This document shows positions 34,916 through 45,280 of a stretch of 64,000 nucleotides of DNA, one piece after another; the stretch's first letter is position 1; each line of letters starts with the position of its first letter. The stretch is from Ursus arctos (taxonomy: Eukaryota > Chordata > Mammalia > Carnivora > Ursidae): assembly GCF_023065955.2 (NCBI RefSeq), contig NW_026622786.1:54651938-54715937 (forward strand), given 5' to 3'. Below the pieces are notes generated by a model, which worked only from the letters and a program-made list of their open reading frames with translations, was not told the origin of the DNA and made no database searches. Position numbers and translations under genes: made by a program.

Positions 34916-35235
34916 ACATGTACATAATTTATGATAATTATATACGTGTATAGCACTTTACAGGTTACAGGCCATTTTCCCTACATTGCTCCTCTCAGTT
35001 AACCATCCATGGTGGAAAAGTCAGTGTCTTCTCATTGAATCCCCTTACTTTCTCTTCAGAGTGACACCATGTCATGCTGCTGGGCAGAGAAAGCTTCAGT
35101 TCTGCATCATCCAGATGCTGATATACCAGTTCCTCAACCTTTCCTTAACTTAATGCGTGACACCCACATCTTTCTCATTTTCATATACTAATTCCCTGCA
35201 AGGAGCCCGGAATGTAGTAGCACCTCGATTAATGC

Positions 35236-35318
35236 TAGTTGAAGGAAGGAAGGCAGGGAGAGAAGAAGAGTGGAAGGGGGGGGAGGGAGGTGGGGGGAAA
35301 AAGGAAGGAAGGAAACAA
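35236..35318. repeat. GGAA/GGGA-rich purine tract
   Basis: (GGAA)n blocks flank a G-rich core (GGAAGGGGGGGGAGG, GGTGGGGGG). Polypurine strand bias over about 80 bp. Confidence 0.85.
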
Positions 35319-35324
35319 ATTCAA

Positions 35325-35445
35325 TCAAATTCTAAGAATTTTTCAAGCCCCAACCATGTACCCAATATGTGCTAAGCACTATAAGAAGCAAAAGAAGCCT
35401 AAGAGAAAGATGTCCCTGTCCACAAACACTTTCAAGGTAATGTCC
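35325..35445 (-). repeat. L2 LINE 3'-end fragment
   Basis: CCAACCATGTACCCAATATG, TGCTAAGCACTATAAG, GATGTCCCTGTCC resemble the reverse L2 terminus. Confidence 0.45.
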
Positions 35446-36670
35446 ATGAAATAATTTAAAGACAATAAGTAAAACTTACTTTTAAGTAAAAAAAAATGTT
35501 TAAAGAAAAATGATTACCCCAGGGTGTGTAATTTATGACAAATCAAAGAAAAGTTGCAATTTCAAGGAAATACAATTTATTTGCAATTTAATTTCTTGCA
35601 AGTTCATGAGAGTGACTTCTCCTTTGATCTGTAACATTGCCAAATTAAACTAAGGTTCAGTTGTCAAAGTTTGCACCAAATAAAAATTCCAATGAAAAAT
35701 CTCAGTGAACTGAAAATCCCTTTAAAAAGCAGCTCCAATGTCAGCATTACAATTTCACTTACATATTCAACAGCCGTCTGTCTTCATTACAAATAATAAA
35801 CTAGCATCTCTTTTAAATATACAGGTACTGAGTTATAGATGCATAAATTAACCACGACTCAAGTAAAGAAGAAAAATCTATTTAAATCTGCATTAATCTT
35901 TTATTGGCTTTTCCACTTGTCATAAACAGTTTGTAACCAGATATATATCATCATACTAAACATCATGTAAAACCTCTCACTCAATAATCCAATTGATATC
36001 CAGGTAATATATCCAGTGGCAACAGTTCTCAAATGGGCCATTTTATAACCCAGGCAAAGGTTAACCATCCTTAGCTTCCTAAGTGTGATCCTGCTGCTTA
36101 CTAGTGACTTTCAAACAACATCCTGTTTTATGGTTAGTTAATTATTCTTTACTAACATTAATGCATCCCAGAACTGGGACCATCAAACAATACACTGAAA
36201 GAGATGTCTATTATCTTTTATTGTTGTTGGACTTTTTTCCCCCACACTTAAAAAATTTTGTTTATAGCATTCTTGCTAAATACTTAAATTTTATCTATCT
36301 TTTACTGTTTATTTATCTATGCCCTTTTCCTTAATTTCCAAATGAATTAAGATGAGCCTCTATAATACATAATCCATACAATGTAGGCAAATTTACTAAA
36401 TAAATTAGGAAATTAAAAGGCACTTTGTTGGGCACTGATTCTACAGCATAGGTTAGAAAGAGACTCAATTTTTCTCCTTGGAGAATTTACCATCCAGCTA
36501 TGCAGACAAATTATAACAATTAGACATATAATAATACATTTTAAAAATTCCATAAAGGAAAAACAGCATTCTAAGGGAGAAAATATTGGGGAAGATCAAG
36601 CTTTAGAATGGGGGAAGTGAAATTTAACCTGAGTCCTCCCTGAATTGCCTCCTTGTTTCCACTTTCCCCT
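35446..36670. other. Unique AT-rich non-coding DNA
   Basis: About 1.2 kb with no recognisable repeat or gene. Confidence 0.45.
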
Positions 36671-36907
36671 TCTTTCTTAATAACAGAATTTCAATCTTTT
36701 TAAAATAAAATATTTATTTGAGGAGGGGAATGGGGAAGGGCAGAAGGAGAAGGAGAGGGAGTCCTAAGCATACTCCGTGCTAAGCACAGAGCCAGATGAC
36801 ATGGGGCTGGATCTCACCATCTGAGCCAAGGCCAAGAGTCAGATGCTTAACCGACTGCACCACCCAGGTGCCCCCAATCTTTCTTAATAATAGAACTTCA
36901 GTCTTTA
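36671..36907 (-). mobile_element. CAN-SINE with an unusually long flanking duplication
   Basis: Reverse SINE body about 36701-36877: TAAAATAAAATATTTATTTG, GGGGCTGGATCTCACCATC, CACCACCCAGGTGCCCCC. Flanks TCTTTCTTAATAA(C/T)AGAA(T/C)TTCA and following match for about 29 bp with a few substitutions. Confidence 0.93.
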
Positions 36908-37010
36908 GTTAGGCACATTGTTCCCCCAATAAAACATTAATTTTCCACCTTCCCTTGCAGCTGGGGATGACCACATTACTAAGTTCTGGCCAATAAAATG
37001 TAAATTGAAG
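36908..37010 (+). repeat. LTR-like old repeat, 5' part (split by SINEs)
   Basis: TTTTCCACCTTCCCTTGCAG, CTGGGGATGACCACATTACT, AAGTTCTGGCCAATAAAATG. Continues after two SINEs at 37434. Related pieces occur at 44095-44485 and 46068-46503. I recognise the type (ancient interspersed repeat ending in 'tgttacagcag...taatacag') but cannot name it. Confidence 0.5.
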
Positions 37011-37217
37011 GGCACCTGGGTGGCTCAGTTGTTTAAGTCTTTGACTTCAGCTCAGGTCATGATCTTGGGATCCTGGGATTGAGCCTCAAGACAGGCTCCA
37101 TGCTGGGTGCGGAGCCTGCTTCTCCCTCTCCCTCTGCTTCTCCCTCCTGCTCGTGCTTGGGTGCTCTCTCTCTCTCTAATAAATAAATAAAATCTTTTTA
37201 AAAAAATGTAAATTGAG
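36996..37217 (+). mobile_element. CAN-SINE, first of two at one target site
   Basis: Body 37011-37203: GGCACCTGGGTGGCTCAGTT, GACTTCAGCTCAGGTCATGA, tail AATAAATAAATAAAATC. Flanked by AAATGTAAATTGAAG (36996-37010) and AAATGTAAATTGAG (37204-37217). Confidence 0.97.
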
Positions 37218-37448
37218 GGGCGCCTGGGTGGCGCAGTCGTTAAGCGTCTGCCTTCGGCTCAGGGCGTGATCCCAGAGTCCTGGGATCGAGTCCCACATCA
37301 GACTCCTCTGCTGGGAGCCTGCTTCTTCCTCTCCCACTCCCCCTGCTTGTGTTCCCTCTCTCGCTGTCTCTGTCAAATAAATAAATAAAATCTTTAAAAA
37401 AATAAAATAAAATAAAAAAATAAAAAAATAAAAAAATGTAAATTGAAG
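37204..37448 (+). mobile_element. CAN-SINE, young ursid/pinniped-type subfamily
   Basis: Body about 37218-37433: GGCGCCTGGGTGGCGCAGTC, GTTAAGCGTCTGCCTTCGGC, TCAGGGCGTGATCCC, CCACTCCCCCTGCTTGTG, then an (A5-7T)n tail. It inserted into the duplicated target of its neighbour, giving a third copy of AAATGTAAATTGAAG at 37434-37448. Confidence 0.97.
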
Positions 37449-37740
37449 TACTGGATCGACTTCTGGAAGCTGCCTAGAGAAGCATCCTCAGCTGGGAGAA
37501 GCATCCTTCTGGGCTCCCCCCTTCCTCCCACTGATTGCTGAAGCTCCAATAGCCATTTTGGACCCTGAAGGGATCTTGAAGATGACGGGCATACACTGAG
37601 GATTGCAGAGAGGAAACACAGGAACCCAGATAACACTCTGGAGAGGCCAGATGAACTCTAGGCTCCCTATCCCAGTCTTCTACTCTAAGATATAAGGGTC
37701 TCTTGTTTAATATACTATTAAACTTTGAGTTTCACTGTTG
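37434..37740 (+). repeat. LTR-like old repeat, 3' part
   Basis: GACTTCTGGAAGCTGCC, GCTGAAGCTCCAATAGCCAT, TTTGGACCCTGAAGGG, GGATTGCAGAGAGG, then CTTGTTTAATATACTATTAA continue the element broken at 37010. Confidence 0.5.
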
Positions 37741-38639
37741 TCAGTAGCTGAACATGAACCGAACTGACTCCCTAGTAAAGAGACAGTCAGGCAAAGGGTT
37801 GAGAAAGGAGGATTCCAGTCAGCAGCCATCACGTTGGAAAGACCTTGGTTTACTTCTGGGCCTGAAAGATCAGTGTAGATGAAGCCTAACTGATGATTAG
37901 CAGACTGGTGCATGATGAGGCTGAAGAGAGAGGTGAGGACAGGCCATTCAGGCTCTGGTTAGAGTTTATTCTAAGTGCCACAGAAGCAATGGGATATGAG
38001 AACGGTGGTTTCCAAACCTTCTTGTGGGCCAGTGAATCCTTCCTTCAAACAAAATCTAAGCCAAATGCAGGAAATGGATAAAAACGGAGCATCCCTGGGT
38101 AGAAGCATGAATCCAGGCCTCAGAGCCCATTCCTTCTTCTCCCTTCACTCTCTCAACCTCTCAGCAGCTTCTTAAGGAGCCCAGAAGACCTCTAAGGCTC
38201 TTGAGAACACAGTGCAAAAAACATGGAATGCTCACAGAGTCCTGAAGTTAAACTAGGCACTCGGGAAAAGCACAAATCTTCCTAGCATGAGACCAGAGAG
38301 AAATGTCTCCTGGGGATCCTCAAAGAAAGAAGTTTGTAATGGCTTGTCAATCAAGGTGCAGATTTTAAGGGTGGGGGAAAGGATGGCAGGGGTTGGATCA
38401 ATGCAAAACAATGCAGCCCAGATATTTCGCCCTCCCTTGACTGGCTTAATGTGGGATAGCCTCAGCCTGGCACTGGGAGGCTTTTTCTGTCTTCCCCACC
38501 CACTCGGCCTCCATCGAGCTCAGTCTCAGCTGCAGTCAGGACAGCTGCCTGGGAGTCCCCTCTGGTGCTGTCAACAGGGGCTTCTTCACGGGGCGGGCAC
38601 CTCCCCCACAAAGATTTCCATCACACACTTGTTTGGCCT
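37741..38639. other. Unassigned non-coding stretch
   Basis: No repeat or gene recognised. Open frames at 37893-38081 and 38287-38664 (125 codons) have no recognisable domain. Confidence 0.45.
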
Positions 38640-39110
38640 GCAAATAAATTGGCAACGCAGCTGAATTTAATCTTTTGATTCCCTCTTGAGAACCAATTTC
38701 TCTAAGCCATTCCCATGTAGACAAAAAGATTTTGTCTCACTAAACCTGTTTATTGACCAAAACTGTCGCCTCTGCTCTGACCGCTGACCTTATCTGAATA
38801 TTCAAATCTATCACAGATCGCAAGTTCAAATGATTTTGGTGCCCTCTGGAAGCCCTGTTTTCATAGTGAGCTGATTACGAATGACAATATTATAAGGGCT
38901 TTAATTGAGATTCTACAAACAATTTGCACCCTGGATTTACAAACCTAATATATTCAGATGTGTGAATGCTGCTGATACTATTTTTTGGGGGTGTGGGGGG
39001 GAAGCAAAAGTTGCCTATGTGTATGTAAGTGCTGCCACTCCCCCCAGCCAACGTATTTGCACCCTCACCACAATCTTCATTCTTAACTGAAATCTGCAAA
39101 CAATTCTGTA
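38640..39110. other. Unique DNA, candidate conserved non-coding element
   Basis: Repeat-free and homeodomain-site rich: GGCTTTAATTGAG, TGAATTTAATC, plus TATTGACCAAAAC and TTATCTGAATATTC. Regulatory call is inference; no alignment available. Confidence 0.35.
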
Positions 39111-39384
39111 TTGCAGAGAAAACCCCACTCATGTTATGGAAGTAAATGAGTCAGGATATAGATTCTAGTACTTGGCGTTAGTGATGCCTTAGGCAAACAA
39201 CTTAATTCCTCTTTATTTTGCCCCTCTTGGCAATCAAGGGAGGATAAAATAATTCTACACCTAACTTACAGAATTCATGTTTGGACAAAATTAATTAACT
39301 GATGTTAAAGGTTTAAAAAGTCTAAAGGAGCACTTACAAATGTAAGCTGTTTTTATTAAACATACTTTTTTTTTCTGGTTCTCT

Positions 39385-39815
39385 ATTGATTTGGTTTGGT
39401 TTTGAGTATAGTTGACACACAATATTACATTAGTTTCAGGTGTACAACATAGCGATTTGACAAGTTTATACATTATGCTAGCCTCACTGCTAGTGTAGCT
39501 ACCATCTGTCCCCATACAACACTATTACGGTATCATTGACTGTATCCCTTATGCTGTGCCTTTAGTCCCATGACATATTTAGTCCATGACTGGAAGCCTG
39601 TATCTCCCACTCTCCTTCACGCATTTTGCCAGCCACCCCTCCACCCCAGCAGCTATCAGTTTGTTCTCTGTATTTACAGGTCTGATTCTGCTTTTTGTTT
39701 GTTTACTCATTTGGTTTTTTTTAGATTTCACATGTGAGAGAAATTATATTACACAGCCATAAAAAAAGGATGCAACATTTGCAACAACATGGATGGATCT
39801 AGAGGGTATTATGCT
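39385..39815 (-). repeat. LINE-1 3' end with inverted 5' piece
   Basis: 39385-39755 is reverse L1M 3'-UTR: GAGTATAGTTGACACACAAT, TTAGTTTCAGGTGTACAACA, TGACTGTATCCC, ATTTTGCCAGCCACCCC, TAGATTTCACATGTGAGAG. From about 39756 the orientation flips: ACAGCCATAAAAAAAGGATG, CATTTGCAACAACATGGATG, GATCTAGAGGGTATTATGC is plus-strand L1. This arrangement is the usual mark of twin priming. Confidence 0.85.
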
Positions 39816-39867
39816 AAATGTTTTTAAACAATGTAAATACATCTGAATAAAATCTTAATAGTATTAA

Positions 39868-40052
39868 GACCTGACATTTATTAACAACTACATATGCCAG
39901 GCCCTGTATCAGGGCCTTACGTGCACTAGCTCATTGAATCTACAGAAAAATTCCAGGAGGTACACACTGTTATTAACCCCATTTCCCAGATAAGGAAGAC
40001 TGAGGCTCAAGGCCATTGTAACTTGGCTGAGGTCAGACAGCAGGAAGCAAAA
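39868..40052 (-). repeat. MIR SINE
   Basis: ATGCCAGGCCCTGTATCAGG, GCACTAGCTCATTGAATC, CCCATTTCCCAGATAAGGAA, TGAGGCTCAAGGCC. Confidence 0.85.
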
Positions 40053-41224
40053 ACTCATCATCACTATACTCCGTAGAATTTACAGTATAGATACTTGCAG
40101 ATCTTATTAGATTTTCAGCCTCATCCTTAAAAATACAGGGAAAGAAGGAGTGAGGTGAGCATCTAATTGCCAACTATCTCCTCAAATGGGTTCAACTCCT
40201 CAGTTTGCTGGTTCTAGTCGAACAGAAGCGATTTTCCCATTTGCTCAGAGGGAAAGAGCTTTCTTATCTGTAAAGAATTTTGTCCTCGGCTAAAAAGCAG
40301 CATGTTGGGGAGAACCTGTTCATCTCATCATCCTTCCTCTAATCTTGGGCAACTAACGTGACTTGGTAAGCCAGCTAGCACTTAGTAAATTAAAAGAACT
40401 TGGTTAAAGGGAACCTCCAATCCCACAACGGTATTAATACAGCTGACAGTAGAGAGAGGCGTATCTTCTTTACTCACATCCACTGCAAGGAATCTGTTGT
40501 TCCAACCAGTAGAGGGAAGTTTTTGCCTCTGTTCTTCGCTCTGATAAAATGAAGTACACCTATTCCAAATCAGCTGCTAAACTACAAGCCGTCTGAAAGA
40601 AATGGCCTGTCCCTGCCCTAATATTTCAGAATTTCAAAGTTGAAAACTCAATGCAGGTAATTTATAGCCTAAATTTACTGAATGCCCTTCCAAGACAGCC
40701 TATTTAATCAAAGTTAACTGGTGGAAATTATGAAGGCTCTTAATTGAGCTCTCCTATGGTGGGCTTTCAAAACAGCAGTGCAAGCACCACAGAAAATAAC
40801 AAAATGAATAAACTACACTTTTCTCTAGTTCCATTTTCAAATACGACGTCTGGAATGAAGAGTTTAGATCTCTAGGTGGTGATCTTCATGCATAGTATAG
40901 TGTTTGTCCTGAATTTCATTGCTTTGAAAAAAAGATATGAAAAGTCTTGATTTAGTTGGCATTTAATGTGATTTTTATATAACTTCTGTGATATAATCAG
41001 TCACAATGGGAATCATTGGGAAACTTAAAGAGCAGTAAAACCTTCAGCTATTGTTCTTTCTGTGCTCTGATTGGTTTGCTGGGTATACAAAGCTGAAAAA
41101 TCCCAGTTCACATACACCTACTCTATTTGTAGACACCCATAATGATTGAGTGCAGTCCAGCACCATCCCCTCTCAGCCAGCCAGCCAGTCAGAATGCAGG
41201 GAAGACAATAGGTATGTTGGAACA
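40053..41224. other. Unique repeat-poor DNA
   Basis: No transposon or gene recognised; part of the 40.05-42.92 kb repeat-poor block that contains the hairpin pair. Confidence 0.45.
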
Positions 41225-41356
41225 GCAACAAAGAATGTGTTGCTGTAAATCACGTTCCATTTCTGCATAGCTGGGAATAGTAATGCACAAGCCATAGGCA
41301 AGTATATTAATGTCTCCTGCTATCCATAAATGAAAAATCATGCACAACAACACACT
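41225..41356 (+). other. Hairpin element copy 1 of a local paralogous pair
   Basis: Imperfect inverted repeat: left arm 41234-41276 (AATGTGTTGCTG...ATAGCTGGGA), right arm 41315-41356 (TCCTGCTATCC...AACACACT), loop 38 nt; 31 of 43 arm positions can pair. Positions 41225-41340 align without gaps to 42245-42360 (copy 2) with 79 of 116 identical by hand count. Not a repeat family I know; possibly an ancient conserved element. Function unknown. Confidence 0.75.
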
Positions 41357-42244
41357 CCGGATTGTTATTCCAAGATAGCTTTTTTAGTATTAGATTCTTC
41401 GCTTTATTTTTTAAAAAAGCAAAATGCATATTTTACTATTATTTAAAAACATTTTTTCCCCTTTCGATTGGGTCCATAAGCATTTCTTTCCAGCAGGTAA
41501 ACACATTGTCTTTCCCGCACACTGATTGACTAGTGATGTGTTTAGAACTCCGATATATTAAATTTCTGGAGCCCTTAATGATATCAGAAAGAAGGTATCA
41601 TATCAATGACTAGGGATTTCCTTACACCTCGTCAATTTGAATTCGGAAAATTATTAGAACTGTGTGGAAACATAAAATGAAATACGCTAGCAGCACATTA
41701 CATGTTTTAAATATGCTTAACCATGCATTTAATTTAGATTTAATGAAATAGTTATTATATGTAACCAAAACATCAGTGTTATTAAAAACAAATTTATGGA
41801 GGATTAACAGCTGTGTTATATGTCTATACCCACCTATGCCAGAGTCTTTCATTCTCAATAATGTGTTTTTAATCATTAACTTCTATTTATTAAATGCACA
41901 GTAATTGAGTAATTCTACTGAGTGAGATTGATTAGGGTGCTCCTTGGAGTTTGGATAAATACCGATTGATAATTAAAACTGTATGAAATTGGCTCTGGAA
42001 TCTATGTTATATCAACTCTTTGCATATTTATTCCACTTTTTTAGATTCATAATCATGTCTGAGGCTAACCAGTGAGAACTCTAAGCTGCGTACCTATGGG
42101 ATGTGTGTGCCGTTATTATCAACGATCAGAAAAGATATCAACAATTAGCAAAGGTTAAAATGTTTTTTTCATTGAGTTTTCTTTTTCTTTCTCTCCATTT
42201 TTCTGTAGGAAGAGTAATTTGAAAAGGCTACAGTGGGGGGAAAG
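41357..42244. other. Unique AT-rich DNA between the hairpin copies
   Basis: No repeat or gene recognised. Rich in ATTA/TAAT cores (for example TAATTTAGATTTAATG near 41729). The minus-strand open frame at 41622-41876 has no recognisable domain. Confidence 0.45.
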
Positions 42245-42367
42245 GCAATGAAGAACAAATTGCTGTACATGAAGTTTCGTTTTTGAATAGCTGGGGAGAT
42301 TAATTCACTTGACTGCAACTGGTTCATTACTACCCCCAGCTACCCAAAAATGAAATATCACGTATGG
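42245..42367 (+). other. Hairpin element copy 2 of a local paralogous pair
   Basis: Left arm 42263-42297 (CTGTACATGAAG...TAGCTGGGGA), right arm 42333-42367 (CCCCCAGCTACCC...CGTATGG), loop 35 nt. 26 of 35 arm positions form Watson-Crick pairs and four more can be G-U. Same architecture and register as copy 1, exactly 1,020 bp downstream. Confidence 0.75.
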
Positions 42368-42924
42368 TACCGTCTTTGCCCCATAGGTCATAATACTATA
42401 GTGATCACAGCAGGGCTGGGCTCGATTATGGAAAATGAGACCCCAGCCAATGCTCTCAAAAACCCCCTGCCTGCCAAGGAGCTATCCGGGTGCTATAATT
42501 GTGTTTACCTATTACCATGCCTTTATTTCATTACTTTGGACTTGCGGGATGCTATAAAAGGAGACAGAATTTTGGAAGGTTCTGGAAACTCTTACCAATG
42601 AATGCTGTGTTTGGGGAGACCTTCCTCCTGCATTACTGGAGCTAATCATTTATGCTTTCCTTCCTTCACCTAAATTTTATGGCATATTCTCAAAACCCTC
42701 ACCAATGGAAAAGGCAGAGAAGGCAAATAAGAAAATGAATAGCCTTCTACCTGAAACTGAAAGCTCTGTCTTTCCAAACGTCACAAGCCTTTGTTGCTTC
42801 CTCTGTCTTAGGATGGGTGAAGAAAAACCTGCGGGCTAGGGAAACTTGCCTCGGGCATTCTGTTCCATCTGGTTTCTCAGCAGCTTCTTTTAAGGACACT
42901 GTGGTCATCTTGACTCCAGCTCAT
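42368..42924. other. Unique repeat-poor DNA
   Basis: No transposon or gene recognised; the open frame at 42350-42601 overlaps hairpin copy 2 and has no recognisable domain. Confidence 0.45.
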
Positions 42925-43400
42925 AACTTACAACAGTAATTGTGACCATTGCTTGAGTACTCAGTGCTTGCCAGGCACTGACATGATCTCATTTAGTGTT
43001 CATTTCAAGCTTTGAGGTAGGTAGTGATGAGACCTAATGCTTATTGAGCAATTTTTATCTACCAGACACTTCTGTTCTCTGAATTCACGTATACCTACCA
43101 ACCGTATTTGGTACTATTAGCCACCCCATTCTACAGATGGGGATAGTAAAGCCCAGAACATTCAAATGAATTTCCAAGATCACAAAGCTAGTCTTGGAAG
43201 AGCCAGGCTTTCTGGCTCCTGAGACTATATACTGCCATAACTGGAGTTGTTATTTTATTTTAAAATGAGGAACTCATTTAAAATGAGGAGCTCAGAGAAG
43301 TTGGAAAACTTGCCCAGAGTCGCACAATGACTTGACAGTGTTAAAGCTGGACTTCAAGCCCAACTATGCCTGACTCCAAATTCAGAGCATTAAACCTGCC
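42925..43400 (-). repeat. MIR interrupted by a second MIR (nested)
   Basis: Outer reverse MIR: 42925-43028 (TGAGTACTCAGTGCTTGCCA, GCACTGACATGATCTCATTT, TTGAGGTAGG) resumes at about 43260 (GAGCTCAGAGAAGTTGGAAA, ACTTGCCCAGAGTCGCACAA). Inner reverse MIR: 43030-43225 (TGCTTATTGAGCAATTTTTA, CCCATTCTACAGATGGGG, CAAAGCTAGTCTTGG). Confidence 0.75.
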
Positions 43401-43439
43401 AAGCATGTACTATACTCCTCCCATTCCCTAGTTATATGG

Positions 43440-43770
43440 GTAATTATTTATTTGAATTTATTTGCTTGTATATCCATCTCCCCTGAGGACTGGGATTGTA
43501 TCTGTGTCTCCAGCAAACTGCACAGAACAGGTGCCTGGCTCTTCGTATTTGCTCAATAAACGTTTATGGAACGGGCATAATCAAGATCTTTCATGACCCC
43601 CTTTCATTACAGGCAGAGTTAGTTGCTCTCCTTACATGTGTGCAATGTTCTCACTGGCTTGCCTTCATTGCTTTGCTCTCCTTGATAGCACATTCTACGC
43701 TATATTTGTCTGTAAGTATAGTGTAGTCTCACCCACTAGATGGGGAGTTCCTCTAGGGCCGGAAAAGTAT
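43440..43770 (+). repeat. L2 LINE 3'-end fragments (two)
   Basis: 43440-43580: CCTGAGGACTGGGATTGTAT, CTGTGTCTCCAGC, ATTTGCTCAATAAACG. 43615-43770: TGCTCTCCTTGATAGCACAT, CACTAGATGGGGAGTTCC, an upstream L2 segment repeated in the same direction. Confidence 0.65.
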
Positions 43771-44019
43771 CTTATTTGTCTTTTTTTAAAAAAAATTTAT
43801 TTGAGAGAGAGAGAAAGTACAAGCGGGGGAGAGAGGTGTGGGGAGCAGTGCAGGGGGGGAGAGGGGAAAGAAGAGGCAGGAGGGGAGAGGCAGAGTCCCT
43901 GCTGAGCAGCGAGCCTGATGTGGGCTCGATGCAAGGCTCAGTCCCAGGACCTGAGATCATGACATGATCCGAAGGCAGACACTCAACTGAGCCACCCAGG
44001 CGCCCCTCTTACTTGCCTT
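43770..44019 (-). mobile_element. CAN-SINE with 13-bp TSD
   Basis: Body about 43783-44006: TTTGAGAGAGAGAGAAAGTA, CCTGCTGAGCAGCGAGCC, GACCTGAGATCATGAC, GAGCCACCCAGGCGCCCC. TSD TCTTATTTGTCTT / TCTTACTTGCCTT. Confidence 0.96.
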
Positions 44020-44094
44020 AGTATCCTCATTGACTAGCCCTGGGCCTGACATATACAAGGCATGTGTGAGAGAGATCGCAAGTTGTTTATTGCA

Positions 44095-44485
44095 ATCTCC
44101 TTCCTCTTCTCCTGGGACACAGAACTCTTCTGCATTTCCCGCCTCCCTTGCAACCATGTGACTGACCTGGAGCTGGTAGGGTGCAAGAAGAAGTGACATG
44201 TGCTATTTCTGGACCAAGGTTTTTAAGAAATGGGTTATGTCCCACTCCTTACTCTCTTTTCCCTTCTACCAATCAGTGCAGAAAACAACAGTGCTCTAGT
44301 GGAGAGTAAGGCCGCAAAATGGAAGGAGTCGGGTCCTGAATTATTACATGGAAGAGTGCTGCCTGCTGGCTGGAAATACTATGGACTATTGTATGAATGA
44401 AAATTAAATTTATATTCCATTTGGGTCATATGTTTTGGTCTATTTGTTACAGTAGCTAGCATTATTCCAACTAGTACAGAATTTA
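44095..44485 (+). repeat. LTR-like old repeat (same type as 36908 and 46068)
   Basis: AACCATGTGACTGACCTGGA, GAAGTGACATGTGCTATTTC, GGACCAAGGTTTTTAAG, GGTCTATTTGTTACAGTAGC, TTCCAACTAGTACAG. Family not named. Confidence 0.5.
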
Positions 44486-44517
44486 ATCAGTGATGAATGA
44501 ATACTAATCTTCAATAT

Positions 44518-44636
44518 TAGCATACTGTTTTTATTTTTATTTTTTTGTAGATTTTATTTTTACATAATCTCTATACCCAACGTGGGGCTTGAACTTACAA
44601 CCCCAAGATCAAGAGTCACATAGCATACTATTTTTA
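44518..44636 (-). mobile_element. Short (tRNA-only) CAN-SINE with 16-bp TSD
   Basis: Body 44534-44620: TAGATTTTATTTTTACATAA, CCCAACGTGGGGCTTGAACT, CCCCAAGATCAAGAGTC. Lacks the CT-rich middle. TSD TAGCATACT(G/A)TTTTTA. Confidence 0.9.
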
Positions 44637-44639
44637 GTT

Positions 44640-44930
44640 AGAAGAGAAGGCAGTCTTCTCCACAGAAGAGTAAAACTGTAGCTCTGTTACTTCAAGAGAA
44701 CAATGTTATCATTAAACCAGGGTCTATTAGTACCTGCCTAAACTAATGCAGTGCAGAAATCAACTTTGCTTTCCCTTGGAGAAAATTTAATTTCAAACAG
44801 TTGGGTGATTTGTCCAATAGACCACTGCTGATTGGTGGGAGAGCCTGGCCTGGGCCTCCTCAGTCCCAGGTTGTATCAATAAGATAGCAAACAGATGATT
44901 ATTAAATGTTTAAAAATTTTTTTTTTTTAC
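44640..44930. other. Unassigned non-coding stretch
   Basis: No repeat or gene recognised; ends in a T run that abuts the next SINE. Confidence 0.45.
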
Positions 44931-44934
44931 ATTT

Positions 44935-45132
44935 GGAGTGCCTGGGTGGCTTAGTCAGTTAAATGTCTGCCTTCGGCTCAGGTCATGATCCCCAGGTCCT
45001 GGGATCAAGCCCTGTATTGGGTTTCCTGCTCAGCAGGGGAGTCTGCTTCTCCCTCTCCCTCTGCCCCTCCCCCCTACCCCGGTTTTCTGTGTGTGTGTGT
45101 CAAATTAATAAAATCTTTAAAATTTTTAAAAA
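44935..45132 (+). mobile_element. CAN-SINE
   Basis: GGAGTGCCTGGGTGGCTTAG, TCTGCCTTCGGCTCAGGTCA, a short GT run, then CAAATTAATAAAATCTTTAA. Confidence 0.95.
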
Positions 45133-45280
45133 AAATTTCTCTTATGTAAACACAGACTCAGGTCAAAGCTCAATTGACTGACTACCATCCTTGGATTCAC
45201 TTTTTAGAATATCTTAGCATAAGGGCAAAAGTATAAATGTTACCTACCAAATAATGGTGCTTTCTCAGACTGCATCTGAG

